From NCBI GenBank assembly GCA_008501765.1, contig QQUE01000006.1:248001-312000 (forward strand): a stretch of DNA of 64,000 nucleotides. Reading direction: 5' to 3'. How positions within the stretch are numbered: position 1 is the first letter of the stretch; every line of letters begins with the position of its first letter. The translations under genes and the position numbers were made by a program. Source of the stretch: Calditrichota bacterium. Lineage in GTDB: Bacteria; Zhuqueibacterota; Zhuqueibacteria; Zhuqueibacterales; Geothermadaptataceae. The notes beneath the pieces were generated by a model. That model worked only from the letters and a program-made list of their open reading frames with translations, did not search any database and was not told where the DNA came from. Shown here piece by piece: positions 21,965-31,073 of the stretch.

Positions 21965-22594
21965 ATGGCACGCTACACAGGGCCTGTATGTAAGCTTTGC
22001 CGTCGCGAAGCTCAAAAACTTTTTCTCAAGGGTGCAAAATGTACCTCACCAAAGTGCCCGATTGAAAACAGAAATTTTCCACCGGGACAGCATGGACGTG
22101 GTCGGTTTCTGAAGAAATCCGAATACGGCATCCAGCTGCGGGAAAAACAAAAAATGCGCAGAATGTACGGATTGCTGGAAGCACAGTTTAGAAATTATTA
22201 TGAAAAAGCCAACAAGCAAAGTGGAATTACAGGTGAAAATCTGCTTAAATTCCTTGAACGGCGATTAGACAATATCGTTTACAGATTGGGATTTGCCCCG
22301 TCACGCAAAGCAGCACGCCAGCTTGTTAGCCACCGCCATTTTATGGTTAATGGTCGAAGAGTTGACATCCCGTCATTTCAGGTGAAACCGGGTGATGAGA
22401 TTAAAGTATGTGATGGAAGCAAAAAACTTGAACTTATCCACCAATCATTGCGCCGTATGCGCGATGGCCGTCAACTGCCTTGGCTTGACTTAAACAAACC
22501 TCAACTCACCGGAAAATTGCTGGAAATTCCTGCCCGGGATGACATACCTGTTGAAGTCAATGAATCATTAATAGTTGAGCTTTACTCGAAATAA
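21965..22594 (+). CDS. rpsD: 30S ribosomal protein S4 (zinc-binding form)
   Basis: Nucleates 30S body assembly; S4 also regulates the alpha operon in E. coli. ATG 21965, with GGAGG at 21949-21953, starts MARYTGPVCKLCRREAQKLF; an in-frame TTG at 21947 is upstream of the Shine-Dalgarno itself and is rejected. The four cysteines C9, C12, C26 and C31 (VCKLC, GAKCTSPKC) make the zinc form. The S4 domain RLDNIVYRLGFAPSRKAARQ is intact. 209 residues. Confidence 0.96.
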   Translation: MARYTGPVCKLCRREAQKLFLKGAKCTSPKCPIENRNFPPGQHGRGRFLKKSEYGIQLREKQKMRRMYGLLEAQFRNYYEKANKQSGITGENLLKFLERRLDNIVYRLGFAPSRKAARQLVSHRHFMVNGRRVDIPSFQVKPGDEIKVCDGSKKLELIHQSLRRMRDGRQLPWLDLNKPQLTGKLLEIPARDDIPVEVNESLIVELYSK

Positions 22595-22647
22595 GGGTAA
22601 GGATTTATTACCAATAGGATTTTTTACAAATATATGGAGATATTTCT

Positions 22648-23634
22648 ATGAATTGGCCTAATCTTCAAATGCCAGAAACTGTGGAGATAGATGAAGCTGT
22701 ATATTCAACCACATTTGGCCGTTTCATAGTTCAGCCGCTTGAACGTGGATTTGGAACAACATTAGGAAATGCATTGCGTCGTGTATTGCTTTCCTCTCTT
22801 CCTGGTGCAGCTATCACACAAGTTAAAATTGATGGTGTGCATCATGAATTCTCGACTGTTCCAGGTATGGTTGAAGATGTTGCTGACGTAATTCTCAACC
22901 TGAAGCAAGTTCGATTTAAGATGATCAACAAAAAACCGGACAAGGTTGTTATTGAAGCGACCGGACCCGGTGTGATCAAAGCTGGAGATCTGCAAAACGG
23001 TACCACTGATTTCGAAATTCTTAATCCGGATCTGCAACTTGCTACACTCGATAAAGAGGCTAACTTCCGCATGGAACTGCGAATTGGTCGTGGACATGGC
23101 TACGTTTCTTCTGAAGAAAACAAACTGCCTGATCAACCAATCGGAACCATCGCAATTGATTCGATTTTTACTCCGGTAACCAATGTTAGTTACACTATTG
23201 AGAACACGAGAGTTGGTCAACGCACTGACTATGAAAAACTTATTCTTGAAATTACGACTGATGGCAGTATTACGCCAGATGATACACTGACTTACGCCAA
23301 TAAAATTCTGCTTGAGCATATCCAGATTTTTATCAACTTTGACATTGAGCCGGAAGAAGAAGAGCCGGATGAAGTTGATGAAGAGGTATTGCGTATCCGT
23401 AAATTACTGAAAATGCCGGTTGATGAGCTCGAACTTTCGGTTCGCTCTCACAATTGCCTCATGGCCGCAAATATTAAAACTATCGGCGACCTGGTTTCCA
23501 GAGACGAAGCTGTCATGTTGAAATTTCGGAACTTCGGACGCAAATCTTTGCAGGAATTAACTCAAATTCTTGATGAGAAAAATCTGCATTTTGGCTATGA
23601 TGTTGAAAAATATCTCAAGAACGATGAAGACTGA
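22648..23634 (+). CDS. rpoA: RNA polymerase alpha subunit
   Basis: Dimerises to start RNA polymerase assembly; the C-terminal domain contacts UP elements and activators. 328 residues: N-terminal domain with PLERGFGTTLGNALRRVLLSS, an acidic linker (EPEEEEPDEVDEE), and a C-terminal domain with ELSVRSHNCLMAANIKTIGDL including the DNA-contacting Arg and Asn-Cys. ATG is preceded by ATGGAGATATTTCT. Confidence 0.97.
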   Translation: MNWPNLQMPETVEIDEAVYSTTFGRFIVQPLERGFGTTLGNALRRVLLSSLPGAAITQVKIDGVHHEFSTVPGMVEDVADVILNLKQVRFKMINKKPDKVVIEATGPGVIKAGDLQNGTTDFEILNPDLQLATLDKEANFRMELRIGRGHGYVSSEENKLPDQPIGTIAIDSIFTPVTNVSYTIENTRVGQRTDYEKLILEITTDGSITPDDTLTYANKILLEHIQIFINFDIEPEEEEPDEVDEEVLRIRKLLKMPVDELELSVRSHNCLMAANIKTIGDLVSRDEAVMLKFRNFGRKSLQELTQILDEKNLHFGYDVEKYLKNDED

Positions 23635-23652
23635 AAAGAAGGATTTAGATAA

Positions 23653-24129
23653 ATGAGACATGGCAAAGATCATAAAAAATTAGGTAGAACTGCAAGCCAC
23701 AGACGCGCGATGCTTTCAAATTTAGTCACCTCACTTTTTGAGCATAAGCAAGTTCGCACTACATTGGCTAAGGCAAAAGAAGGACGTCGATTTGCCGAGC
23801 GCTGCATTACATTTGGTAAAAAAGGCGATGTTGCCTCGAGACGGCATGTCTATAAATTTATCCCTCAGCATAAGGTCATTCAGTTGTTGTTTGATGAAAT
23901 TGCACCAGCCTATGCAGAACGGAATGGTGGTTACACTCGAATAATAAAGCTTGGTCGCAGAAAAGGGGATGGCGCCGAAATTGTCATTCTCGAGCTGGTT
24001 GGCTATGAAAGCACCCAAATCGAAAAGCAACACCAGGCTGCTGAAAAACGTGCCGAAAGAAAGAAACGTAAAGAAGAGCAGGAAGAAGCAGAACCGGCTC
24101 AACAGCAAACTGGCGAAAAAGCTGAATAA
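23653..24129 (+). CDS. rplQ: 50S ribosomal protein L17 with extended charged tail
   Basis: Exit-side 50S protein. The core MRHGKDHKKLGRTASHRRAM is standard. The protein has 158 residues, about 30 more than E. coli L17; the excess is a Lys/Glu/Gln-rich tail from residue ~125 (RKKRKEEQEEAEPAQQQTG). Such tails are common in Bacteroidetes and relatives. Last gene of the block; a strong terminator follows. Confidence 0.96.
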   Translation: MRHGKDHKKLGRTASHRRAMLSNLVTSLFEHKQVRTTLAKAKEGRRFAERCITFGKKGDVASRRHVYKFIPQHKVIQLLFDEIAPAYAERNGGYTRIIKLGRRKGDGAEIVILELVGYESTQIEKQHQAAEKRAERKKRKEEQEEAEPAQQQTGEKAE

Positions 24130-24169
24130 AATTTTTCGAAACAGTTTAAGAGTGATTTTCTAAAAATTT

Positions 24170-24205
24170 GGCCAAGAGGACCGTTTGTCTTTTTGGCCTT
24201 TTTTT
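24170..24205 (+). terminator. Intrinsic terminator of the ribosomal protein block
   Basis: A 12-bp stem, GGCCAAGAGGAC (24170-24181) against GTCTTTTTGGCC (24187-24198) with two G-T pairs, a 5-nt loop CGTTT, then seven Ts (24199-24205). It lies 40 nt after rplQ and 33 nt before the next gene, marking the end of the operon. Confidence 0.9.
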
Positions 24206-24238
24206 GTGGTAAAACTTAAAGAATAGTGGAGTGCTCGT

Positions 24239-24733
24239 TTGAAAGTTGCCATATTCTCTGATATCCATGATAATTTGAGCAATTTGGATTTAGCGCTTGA
24301 TGCAGTAGATCAATGCGAGACGCTTATTTTCTGCGGTGATTTCTGTGCACCTTTTACACTCAAGCATTTGGCTGATCGCTTTTCGCATCCGATTCACGTG
24401 GTCTTCGGCAACAACGATGGCGATAAATTCCTATTAACAACTATCGCAACGCAACATGACCACGTTACCTTGCATGGTGAAATGATGAGCATTGAAATTG
24501 CTGATTTAAAAATTGCCGCAAACCACTATCCGCAAATAGCACGACAAATTGCCCTGGCAGCGGAACATAATGTGGTGTTCTATGGACACAATCATCAGCA
24601 TAATATTGAAACGGTTGGTGAAACTCTCTTTATTAATCCCGGCGAAATAATGGGCCGATTTGATGATCCCACGTTTGTAATTTTTGATACGGTGAACCTG
24701 CAGGTTGAGTTGAAGCACATACGCGGGCGTTGA
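24239..24733 (+). CDS. YfcE/MJ0936-type metallophosphoesterase
   Basis: Small calcineurin-like phosphodiesterase (164 residues), cytoplasmic. The metal-binding motifs appear in order: DIH at residues 8-10, GDFCAP (GD), GNNDGD (GNxD), and GHNHQHN near residue 120. Members of this family hydrolyse phosphodiesters such as bis-pNPP; the physiological substrate is unknown. The TTG start at 24239 gives MKVAIFSDIHDNL, with GTGGAG upstream; no ATG fits. It stands alone after the terminator, probably with its own promoter. Confidence 0.85.
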   Translation: MKVAIFSDIHDNLSNLDLALDAVDQCETLIFCGDFCAPFTLKHLADRFSHPIHVVFGNNDGDKFLLTTIATQHDHVTLHGEMMSIEIADLKIAANHYPQIARQIALAAEHNVVFYGHNHQHNIETVGETLFINPGEIMGRFDDPTFVIFDTVNLQVELKHIRGR

Positions 24734-25048
24734 TTGCAGTGGGCGAAACAGGAAGTATCTCTGATTAAATATAAAATTCAAATCGAAATTTGACATTGTA
24801 GCGTCTAACTATAGTTCGCCATTTTATCGCGCTTGTTTTAGTTGCATTGGAAGGAAATCTATTGTAATTTTATCTTTCTGTTTTTTGCATAAATGCGTGA
24901 CCCAAATTATTAAAATCACGGATCTAAATTCATAATTTTGCGTTCAATATTGAAAATTTGGGAATGATAAGTCAACTATAAAATGCTATCAGAGTTTTTC
25001 TGATTTAGTGGGTGTTTTTAACTTTTGTGAAAGAGTATTTGGAGAAAA
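24734..25048 (+). other. 315-nt intergenic region without a gene
   Basis: AT-rich stretch between the phosphodiesterase and the lipoprotein gene. I see no plausible coding sequence or tRNA. It holds a weak promoter candidate (listed separately) and a TATAAA at 24977-24982 lacking a matching -35 box. AATTTTGACATTGTAGC around 24786-24802 carries TTGACA but no -10 box at proper spacing. Confidence 0.6.
24885..24913 (+). promoter_or_regulatory. Weak candidate promoter for the DNRLRE lipoprotein operon
   Basis: TTGCAT (24885-24890), 17 bp, TATTAA (24908-24913), about 136 nt before the ATG at 25049. The -35 hexamer equals that proposed for rpsL. Low information content in AT-rich DNA. Confidence 0.25.
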
Positions 25049-26197
25049 ATGATTAAAAAATGTATCGGGCTCTTGTTTCTGTTGTTCCTGTTTTCTTGCA
25101 CAGAAAAAAAGCCGCTTCCTTTAGCGAATGACGAAAATGTTGGAGAAATCTTTGTCCGTACTTTTTTGGCAAGTACGAGCAGTACGGGCAATCCTGAAAT
25201 TATTAATACCGGATTAAGTCAATATCTCTATCTCGGAGAAGTTGATGGTAAAAAATCGGCAATCCTCATGCGGTTCAACGATCTTCCGGATAGTTCGGTT
25301 ATTATATCTGCAAAAATCGAACTTATTTCACAGGACACACTTATCCACAATGCTGTCCCTTTTGATGCCGTACTCTATAAATCCCCGCAGCATTTCGAAT
25401 CTCTTGAAGTCACCAGTAAAGATTTTCCTTATGGTTCCTGGAGTGAAGAGATGGCGCGTGCGACCGTAAGTACGGCCGACTCGGATACGGTTGTTTTCGA
25501 ACTTGATCCCGCGTGGGTGGAAACGTGGAAAGACTCGTTAAATAATCCGGGTTTTGTCATTGCGACGGATGATCAGGGCGTTGCGCGGCGTTTCGGTTCA
25601 ACTTCGGATAGCCATGTGGCGCCGGTTTTAAATTTAATCTACCGAAAAGAATCGGCGACGCAGGATGATACAGTTTTAACTGTGCCAGTCGCGGATACAT
25701 TTATTTACGAGCAGGTACAAACACTCCACCCGGTCGGGCCGATGTATATCGGAACCGGGGAAGAATACCGCTCGATTCTCCGGTTTGATTTATCGCAAAT
25801 ACCGGACAATGCTACGATAAACGAAGCTGAAATATTTTTAACGGTCGATTCGGTTAATTCCTTTTTAACTAATGAGGGCATTACAATAAATGCATTCCAT
25901 CTCGAAACTTCTGCGACCGATCCATTTACTGCTGACGCGGACTCATCGTTCAATATCGGCTCCGATGTATTCATTTATCCCGCAATTGAAGAAATTATCC
26001 TTGATATTTCTTTTATGGCGCAACAATGGACGAGGCAGGACACCTCTGGTTTTGTGAACAATGGCATTTTGCTATATTCAAGAGCAAAATACAATATATT
26101 TTCACGCGTTGCCTTTTTTAATACCGATGCAGACTTCGGTAAAGCCCCCAAATTGACGATTCATTACACCACTCCGCCAAGCTACGAACAGGATTGA
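25049..26197 (+). CDS. Secreted lipoprotein with two DNRLRE/CBM96-like beta domains
   Basis: 382 residues. A lipoprotein signal peptide ends in the lipobox LFSC (Cys17), so it is anchored to a membrane. Two similar beta-rich halves follow, each with the pattern YLYLGE/PMYIGTGEE - ILMRFNDLPDSSVI / ILRFDLSQIPDNATI - AEI; this resembles the DNRLRE (carbohydrate-binding-like) fold. Other typical pieces are WVETWKDSLNNPGFVI and the near-terminal KAPKLTIHYT. No catalytic motif was seen. The stop overlaps the spacer of the following outer-membrane gene, so they are an operon. Likely a surface protein, maybe polysaccharide-binding; the exact role is unknown. Confidence 0.7.
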   Translation: MIKKCIGLLFLLFLFSCTEKKPLPLANDENVGEIFVRTFLASTSSTGNPEIINTGLSQYLYLGEVDGKKSAILMRFNDLPDSSVIISAKIELISQDTLIHNAVPFDAVLYKSPQHFESLEVTSKDFPYGSWSEEMARATVSTADSDTVVFELDPAWVETWKDSLNNPGFVIATDDQGVARRFGSTSDSHVAPVLNLIYRKESATQDDTVLTVPVADTFIYEQVQTLHPVGPMYIGTGEEYRSILRFDLSQIPDNATINEAEIFLTVDSVNSFLTNEGITINAFHLETSATDPFTADADSSFNIGSDVFIYPAIEEIILDISFMAQQWTRQDTSGFVNNGILLYSRAKYNIFSRVAFFNTDADFGKAPKLTIHYTTPPSYEQD

Positions 26198-26202
26198 TTA
26201 GT

Positions 26203-27414
26203 ATGAAATTACATAAAGATTTAGCAAAAATTGTTTTTTTAGGCCTGGTGTTGTGTCTGGGAATTGGTACTGAGATGCAGGCGAATTCGCTTTATTCCAG
26301 ATTTGGGATAGGTATTTTGCGACCCTACGCTGGAGCATCTTATTTTGGGCAGGGAAATATTGGTATCGCATCGTACAGTCCCATAGCCCTCCAATATTTG
26401 AACCCGGCATCACTGGCATTTTTAAAACGTACCCGGTTTGAGGGCAGTTTCCTTTACGAGCAAGCCGATGTCAAAATTGGCTCGGCAGAGGGTAAGTTTT
26501 CCGATTCCGGATTTAATACCTTGCACATTGGCATCCCGATGACAAGAGGATATGCCCTTTCTTTTGGGTTGATGCCGTACAGTATCATTTCCAATAATTA
26601 TGAAGATATAGTTGAGGGATCATACCGTAGTGAGCTGGTCGGAACCGGCGGGCTGGAGCGTGCTTTCTTACGTCTTTCCGGGCAAATCGGCAAACGATTT
26701 TCGTACGGAGCCGGCCTTGATGTCTATTTTGGACGGCTCGAACGTACCTGGCGCGTTTTTTATGATGATGCAAGCTATGTCCGCACAGAAGATATTACGT
26801 CAACCACGGCCATCGGAATGGGTGGCCATGCCGGAATTTTGCTGCAAGTCTCGGAAAAAATAAGTTTGGGCGCCGTTATGACTGCGCCAGCTACTTTGAG
26901 TACAAAAAGGCAAGAAGATTATGTGTTTCGCACAGAAAATTCTATCATCGAAGGTGAAATGAAGTTACCTTTCATTCAGGGCTATGGGGTGAATTATCGC
27001 CCCAATGAGAAAGTGACAGTTCTCGCAGATTTTGAAGCTGGAAACTGGGGAAGCCTGGATAAAGACGATATTTTGGGCGCCGAAACAACAAATACCACCC
27101 GCTATGGCATTGGTTTGGAATATGCGCCGTCGCGAAAACTATATGCGAGTTTGTTGAAGAAAATGAGTTATAGAATCGGCTTTAATGCGGGCAATTTACC
27201 CTACCTGCTTGACGGCAAAAAAATTGATGAGAAATTTTTTACCGCTGGATTAACATTGCCATACAATGCATTCAACAGCCAGTTGGAAATTGGAATGGAA
27301 TATGGCAAACGCGGAAGTCAAAGTGAAATAGGCTCGGAAGAAACAGTATTTCGATTTGTATTTGGAATTGCGAGTGGTGAAAAATGGTTTAACAGGCCGA
27401 AAGGAAGAAAGTAG
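26203..27414 (+). CDS. Outer-membrane beta-barrel protein, FadL/PorV-like
   Basis: 403 residues from ATG 26203 (AGGA 10 nt upstream); a TTG at 26194 that overlaps the previous stop is less likely. A signal peptide (LAKIVFLGLVLCLGIGTEMQA) precedes the mature start NSLYSRFGIGIL. The segment ALQYLNPASLAFL resembles the NPA(S/A) motif of FadL-superfamily proteins of Bacteroidetes and related phyla. The rest alternates amphipathic strands with aromatic ends and turns. The upstream lipoprotein abuts it by 5 nt, suggesting a joint role at the outer membrane. Substrate unknown. Confidence 0.65.
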   Translation: MKLHKDLAKIVFLGLVLCLGIGTEMQANSLYSRFGIGILRPYAGASYFGQGNIGIASYSPIALQYLNPASLAFLKRTRFEGSFLYEQADVKIGSAEGKFSDSGFNTLHIGIPMTRGYALSFGLMPYSIISNNYEDIVEGSYRSELVGTGGLERAFLRLSGQIGKRFSYGAGLDVYFGRLERTWRVFYDDASYVRTEDITSTTAIGMGGHAGILLQVSEKISLGAVMTAPATLSTKRQEDYVFRTENSIIEGEMKLPFIQGYGVNYRPNEKVTVLADFEAGNWGSLDKDDILGAETTNTTRYGIGLEYAPSRKLYASLLKKMSYRIGFNAGNLPYLLDGKKIDEKFFTAGLTLPYNAFNSQLEIGMEYGKRGSQSEIGSEETVFRFVFGIASGEKWFNRPKGRK

Positions 27415-27494
27415 ATTTTCTTAAAATGCGCGATTGCTGCTCCACGGAAATTTATTATATGGCTTTTATTTCACAATTACTTTTTGGACTTTAT

Positions 27495-27543
27495 AAAGTT
27501 GAAAGCAGGAAACAAGCGTTTATGATTTAATGCGTTCAACTTT
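27495..27543 (+). terminator. Possible hairpin after the outer-membrane gene
   Basis: Perfect 9-bp inverted repeat AAAGTTGAA (27495-27503) and TTCAACTTT (27535-27543) with a 31-nt loop. The 3' arm ends in TTTTAATTTA, a weak T-rich tract. It lies in the 265-nt gap before the TPR lipoprotein gene. The long loop makes terminator activity doubtful. Confidence 0.3.
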
Positions 27544-27679
27544 TAATTTATCCCGTTGGTTCAACATGGTTTTGCTTGATTTTGCAGTTCAGTTTGGCTA
27601 TTATTAGCTTTCGTTTATACCTTTTGGATGTAAAAATACTTAAATAAATTTAAATTGATCGAGGGAGGACGTTAGAAAA

Positions 27680-28954
27680 ATGCGTTCAAAAAAAGAAAGA
27701 TTTCACAAATTAAGTTTTGTTTTCGTACTTCTCGCATTTATCTGGTTGGTTGTCTGGGGGTGCGCTCCCACGACAAAAGTGACGCAAGCCCAGATGGATG
27801 CCCAGTCACGCGAAGCAGCCAGACAAGACTCAATTAAACTGGATTACGAATTAAAGAAAAATTGGAGTCTTGGCTACGAGAATTACAAAAATAAAGAATA
27901 CACGCGCGTCGTGCCTTATTTTTGGAAAGTTGTCGAGCTGGATAAGTACAAAGCATTTTTGTCGGTTTATAATTTGTTGGGACGCACATATTTTGAATTG
28001 GGAAAACCGGATTCTGCACAGGCTGTCTATGAGTATGGCCTGAAAGAAAACCCGGACAATGTTTTTCTCAACCGCAGCCTCGGACATATTTATGCAAGCC
28101 GGTATATGGATGACAAAGCCATTGCCTCTTACGAAATAGTTGTGCAGCTTGAACCTGGAAAAGAAAGTGATCTAATTGCATTGGGCACTCTTTATCGTAA
28201 AACAGAAAACCTTGAAAAAGCAATCGGCGTTTATAAGCAACTCTGCGACATGAAACCGGAAAATCTTGAATATCGCACAACGTTGAACGGCCTATATAGC
28301 CAAACCGGGGATGAAGACGCTGTTGTTGAGGGCTTGTTGGAAATCATTGAAAAGGATCCAACCAATAAACAAGCGCTCTGGGATTTGACAAATTTCTACC
28401 GCAATCAGCGCGAGTGGCCAAACGCAATTGTTTATTTGAATAAAATTCTGGTTGTAACACCGGATGATCTGAGTGCACGCAAAGAATTGGCTGGAATGTA
28501 TAAAACAAACGAACAGTTTAACAAAGCCATTAGCGAATATTCCACAATTCTTAAGAGCCATCCAAACGATGCGGCAATATTGACTGAGCAGGCTGATTCT
28601 TACAAGGAGTTGGGCAATTTGACAAAAGCCCGTAGCATAGCCCGGAAAGCGCTGCGTGCCGAGCGTGGTTATGGTCAGGCAAATATTGTAATTGCCCAGT
28701 GTTATGAATTGTCCGTTGATAATTGCCAGCTAAAGGCAGGACGGTCTGGTGCGAACTATTATGATAAATTAGCCTATGAAATGGCAGCCGCAGAATATGC
28801 ACAGGCGTTACGGGATAATCGTATTGCAGAGCGGGCGCGTGCATTGAAAGATGCATTGGCTCCTGTATTACCGACGACCGGAGATAAATTCCTGCATAAA
28901 AACAAGAAATTATCTGATCCAGCAGCATCCTGTTATCATTGGATGGTCAAGTAA
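27680..28954 (+). CDS. TPR-repeat lipoprotein
   Basis: 424 residues; a lipoprotein signal ends at Cys28 (WLVVWGC). The mature part is built from about eight to nine tetratricopeptide repeats, for example GRTYFELGKPDSAQAVYEYG, LGHIYASRYMDDKAIASYE and LAGMYKTNEQFNKAISEYS. TPR solenoids mediate protein-protein contacts; similar lipoproteins take part in outer-membrane assembly or secretion. A strong GGGAGG Shine-Dalgarno at 27663-27668 precedes ATG 27680. The C-terminal ~60 residues are not TPR-like. Partner unknown. Confidence 0.8.
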   Translation: MRSKKERFHKLSFVFVLLAFIWLVVWGCAPTTKVTQAQMDAQSREAARQDSIKLDYELKKNWSLGYENYKNKEYTRVVPYFWKVVELDKYKAFLSVYNLLGRTYFELGKPDSAQAVYEYGLKENPDNVFLNRSLGHIYASRYMDDKAIASYEIVVQLEPGKESDLIALGTLYRKTENLEKAIGVYKQLCDMKPENLEYRTTLNGLYSQTGDEDAVVEGLLEIIEKDPTNKQALWDLTNFYRNQREWPNAIVYLNKILVVTPDDLSARKELAGMYKTNEQFNKAISEYSTILKSHPNDAAILTEQADSYKELGNLTKARSIARKALRAERGYGQANIVIAQCYELSVDNCQLKAGRSGANYYDKLAYEMAAAEYAQALRDNRIAERARALKDALAPVLPTTGDKFLHKNKKLSDPAASCYHWMVK

Positions 28955-29000
28955 CAGAATTGTCTCTATATAACCAACTGAAAAATATCGCTTTAAGTTT

Positions 29001-29023
29001 GTGCCCGGCACAGTCCCGGGCAC
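29001..29023 (+). terminator. GC-rich hairpin between the TPR gene and glyA
   Basis: GTGCCCGG (29001-29008) pairs perfectly with CCGGGCAC (29016-29023) over a 7-nt loop. It lies 46 nt after the TPR stop. Only a loose T-rich stretch (ATTCAATTTAAAT) follows, so termination is plausible but not certain. Confidence 0.45.
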
Positions 29024-29077
29024 ATTCAATTTAAATATCTTCACTTCTATTGATCTCTCATCCTAAGGAAAAACAAG

Positions 29078-30364
29078 GTGGAATCCCTGCAGAAATTTGA
29101 TCCTGAAGTTTCTCAATCTATAAAAAATGAGATAGACAGGCAGAATAATACACTTGAACTCATCGCCTCTGAAAATTTTGTAAGCCGCCCGGTACTTGAT
29201 GCTTTGGGACAGCCCATGACCAATAAATATGCCGAAGGGTATCCCGGCAAAAGATATTATGGCGGCTGCGAGCAAGTCGACGTTGTTGAAAATCTGGCGC
29301 GAAATCGTGCGAAAAAAATATTTGCTGCAGATCATGCCAATGTGCAACCCCACTCCGGTTCACAAGCCAATATAGCCGCATTTTTCTCGATTTTGAATCC
29401 GGGTGATACCGTTTTGGGTATGGATCTCGCCCATGGTGGTCACTTGACCCATGGCAGCCCGGTCAACTTTTCCGGGCGTGTTTTTCGAATCGTATCCTAC
29501 GGTGTTAGTAGCGAGACCGGCCTGATTGATATGGATCAAGTCCGTGATAAGGCCCGACGTGAAAAACCGAAAATGATAATCGCTGGAGCCAGTGCATATT
29601 CCAGGGAAATCGATTATAAAACCTTCCGCGAAATTGCCGATGAAGTTGGGGCCAAACTCCTTGCAGATATGGCACATCCAGCCGGACTTATCGCGGCTGG
29701 TTTGTTGCAGAGTCCGCTCCCGCATTGTCATATCGTAACTTCAACGACGCACAAAACATTGCGTGGACCGCGTGGTGGACTAATTCTGATTGGCAAAGAT
29801 ACCGACAACGATCTCGGCATAGTGACGCTGAAGGGCCGCAAGAAAAAATGGTCGGAAATCGTCGATTCCAATATTTTTCCCGGATTTCAGGGGGGACCGC
29901 TGATGCACGTTATTGCTGCGAAAGCCGTAGCTTTTAAGGAAGTTTTGCAGCCCGAGTTTAAAATATATGCGAAACAGGTTGTCAGCAATGCTAAAACCCT
30001 TTCCAGAAATCTGTTAAATCTTGGATACAATATCGTTTCGGGTGGAACTGATAACCATCTTGTTTTGCTCGATCTAAGGTCACACAAACTCACGGGAAAA
30101 GTTGCTGAAGCTGCATTGGAAGAAGCTGGAATTACAACAAATAAAAATATGGTTCCTTTTGATTCGGAAAGTCCATTTATCACCAGTGGAATTCGCATCG
30201 GGACAGCGGCTCTATCAACACGCGGCATGAAAGAAAATGAGATGAAGGAAATCGCCTTCCTAATCGATACTGTACTCAATAATCTCAACAGTAAAAAAAC
30301 ACGGGACAAGGTTCGCGAGCAGGTTTTTGATTTGTGTAAACGGTTTCCATTGTACGATTTTTAG
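29078..30364 (+). CDS. glyA: Serine hydroxymethyltransferase
   Basis: PLP enzyme interconverting serine and glycine while making 5,10-methylene-THF. The GTG start at 29078 follows CTAAGGAAAAACAAG and gives [13 protein letters not shown]. Typical motifs: [37 protein letters not shown], and [14 protein letters not shown] with the PLP lysine at K226. 428 residues. nrdR follows by 14 nt; this glyA-nrdR pairing links one-carbon and dNTP metabolism and is seen in other bacteria. Confidence 0.97.
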   Translation: MESLQKFDPEVSQSIKNEIDRQNNTLELIASENFVSRPVLDALGQPMTNKYAEGYPGKRYYGGCEQVDVVENLARNRAKKIFAADHANVQPHSGSQANIAAFFSILNPGDTVLGMDLAHGGHLTHGSPVNFSGRVFRIVSYGVSSETGLIDMDQVRDKARREKPKMIIAGASAYSREIDYKTFREIADEVGAKLLADMAHPAGLIAAGLLQSPLPHCHIVTSTTHKTLRGPRGGLILIGKDTDNDLGIVTLKGRKKKWSEIVDSNIFPGFQGGPLMHVIAAKAVAFKEVLQPEFKIYAKQVVSNAKTLSRNLLNLGYNIVSGGTDNHLVLLDLRSHKLTGKVAEAALEEAGITTNKNMVPFDSESPFITSGIRIGTAALSTRGMKENEMKEIAFLIDTVLNNLNSKKTRDKVREQVFDLCKRFPLYDF

Positions 30365-30378
30365 TGGGGTAGGAATAT

Positions 30379-30828
30379 ATGAATTGTCCATTTTGCGACT
30401 TTAATAACAGCAAAGTCCTGGATTCTCGTTCGAGTAGTGAGGGGCGAGTTATTCGTAGACGGCGTGAATGTTTGTCTTGCAATCGGCGATTCACGACAAA
30501 AGAATTCGTCGAGGAAGTACCTATGATGGTTATCAAGGACGATAACCGACGCGAAGTATTTGATCGGGAAAAAATACGATTCGGTCTCCATTTGGCCTGT
30601 AAAAAGCGCCCTGTTTCCATCGAAGGAATTGAGGGCCTTGTCGATAAAATCGAACTGAAAATTAGAGATAAGCACCAGTACGAAGTTCTGACGACCGATA
30701 TTGGTAAGATGGTGATGAACGAACTCCGGACTATTGACGAGATTGCTTATGTCCGGTTTGCCTCAGTTTATCGAAAATTTCAGGATAAAGAAGAATTTAT
30801 TAACGAGTTGCGCGGACTCGAAGGGTGA
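30379..30828 (+). CDS. nrdR: Transcriptional repressor NrdR
   Basis: ATP/dATP-sensing repressor of ribonucleotide reductase genes. 149 residues: zinc ribbon with C3, C6, C31 and C34 (MNCPFC, CLSC), then an ATP-cone domain (about 49-139; VIKDDNRREVFDREKI and LRTIDEIAYVRFASVYRKF). The NrdR boxes it binds would lie upstream of nrd genes, which are not in this window. Co-transcribed with glyA. Confidence 0.95.
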   Translation: MNCPFCDFNNSKVLDSRSSSEGRVIRRRRECLSCNRRFTTKEFVEEVPMMVIKDDNRREVFDREKIRFGLHLACKKRPVSIEGIEGLVDKIELKIRDKHQYEVLTTDIGKMVMNELRTIDEIAYVRFASVYRKFQDKEEFINELRGLEG

Positions 30829-30846
30829 TGGAAAGACCTTCACCCG

Positions 30847-30872
30847 TTCATCGACTTTAAATAGTCGGTGAA
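30847..30872 (+). terminator. Hairpin after nrdR
   Basis: TTCATCGACT (30847-30856) pairs with AGTCGGTGAA (30863-30872), 10 bp with one G-T, and loop TTAAAT. It begins 19 nt after the nrdR stop. No T-run follows, so it may be a Rho-dependent end or an mRNA-stabilising hairpin rather than a classic terminator. Confidence 0.5.
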
Positions 30873-30927
30873 ATGTTAGCTGGCTAAACATGCGGTTTAG
30901 ATTGATTTGTAGGTCTGTTTAAAATTT

Positions 30928-30956
30928 TTGAGAAGTTCTGAATAGTACTCAATAAT
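30928..30956 (+). promoter_or_regulatory. Candidate promoter of the tatC-PHP-MBL operon
   Basis: TTGAGA (30928-30933), 17 bp, AATAAT (30951-30956): five of six matches to consensus in both boxes with ideal spacing, downstream of the nrdR hairpin and about 118 nt before tatC. Confidence 0.5.
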
Positions 30957-31073
30957 ACCCGCTTTTTTACGGACCTGATTTTAATATAACAGCTGCAATA
31001 AATTTCCTTTTCCCGGTAAATATTCTCCTGCGAATTAAATATTATCAGCACCCAAACGAATGGTTTATTAAAT

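Noticed and set aside
24790-24815. TTGACA with TATAGT
   Set aside because: Spacing is 14 bp and it lies over 230 nt from the next gene.
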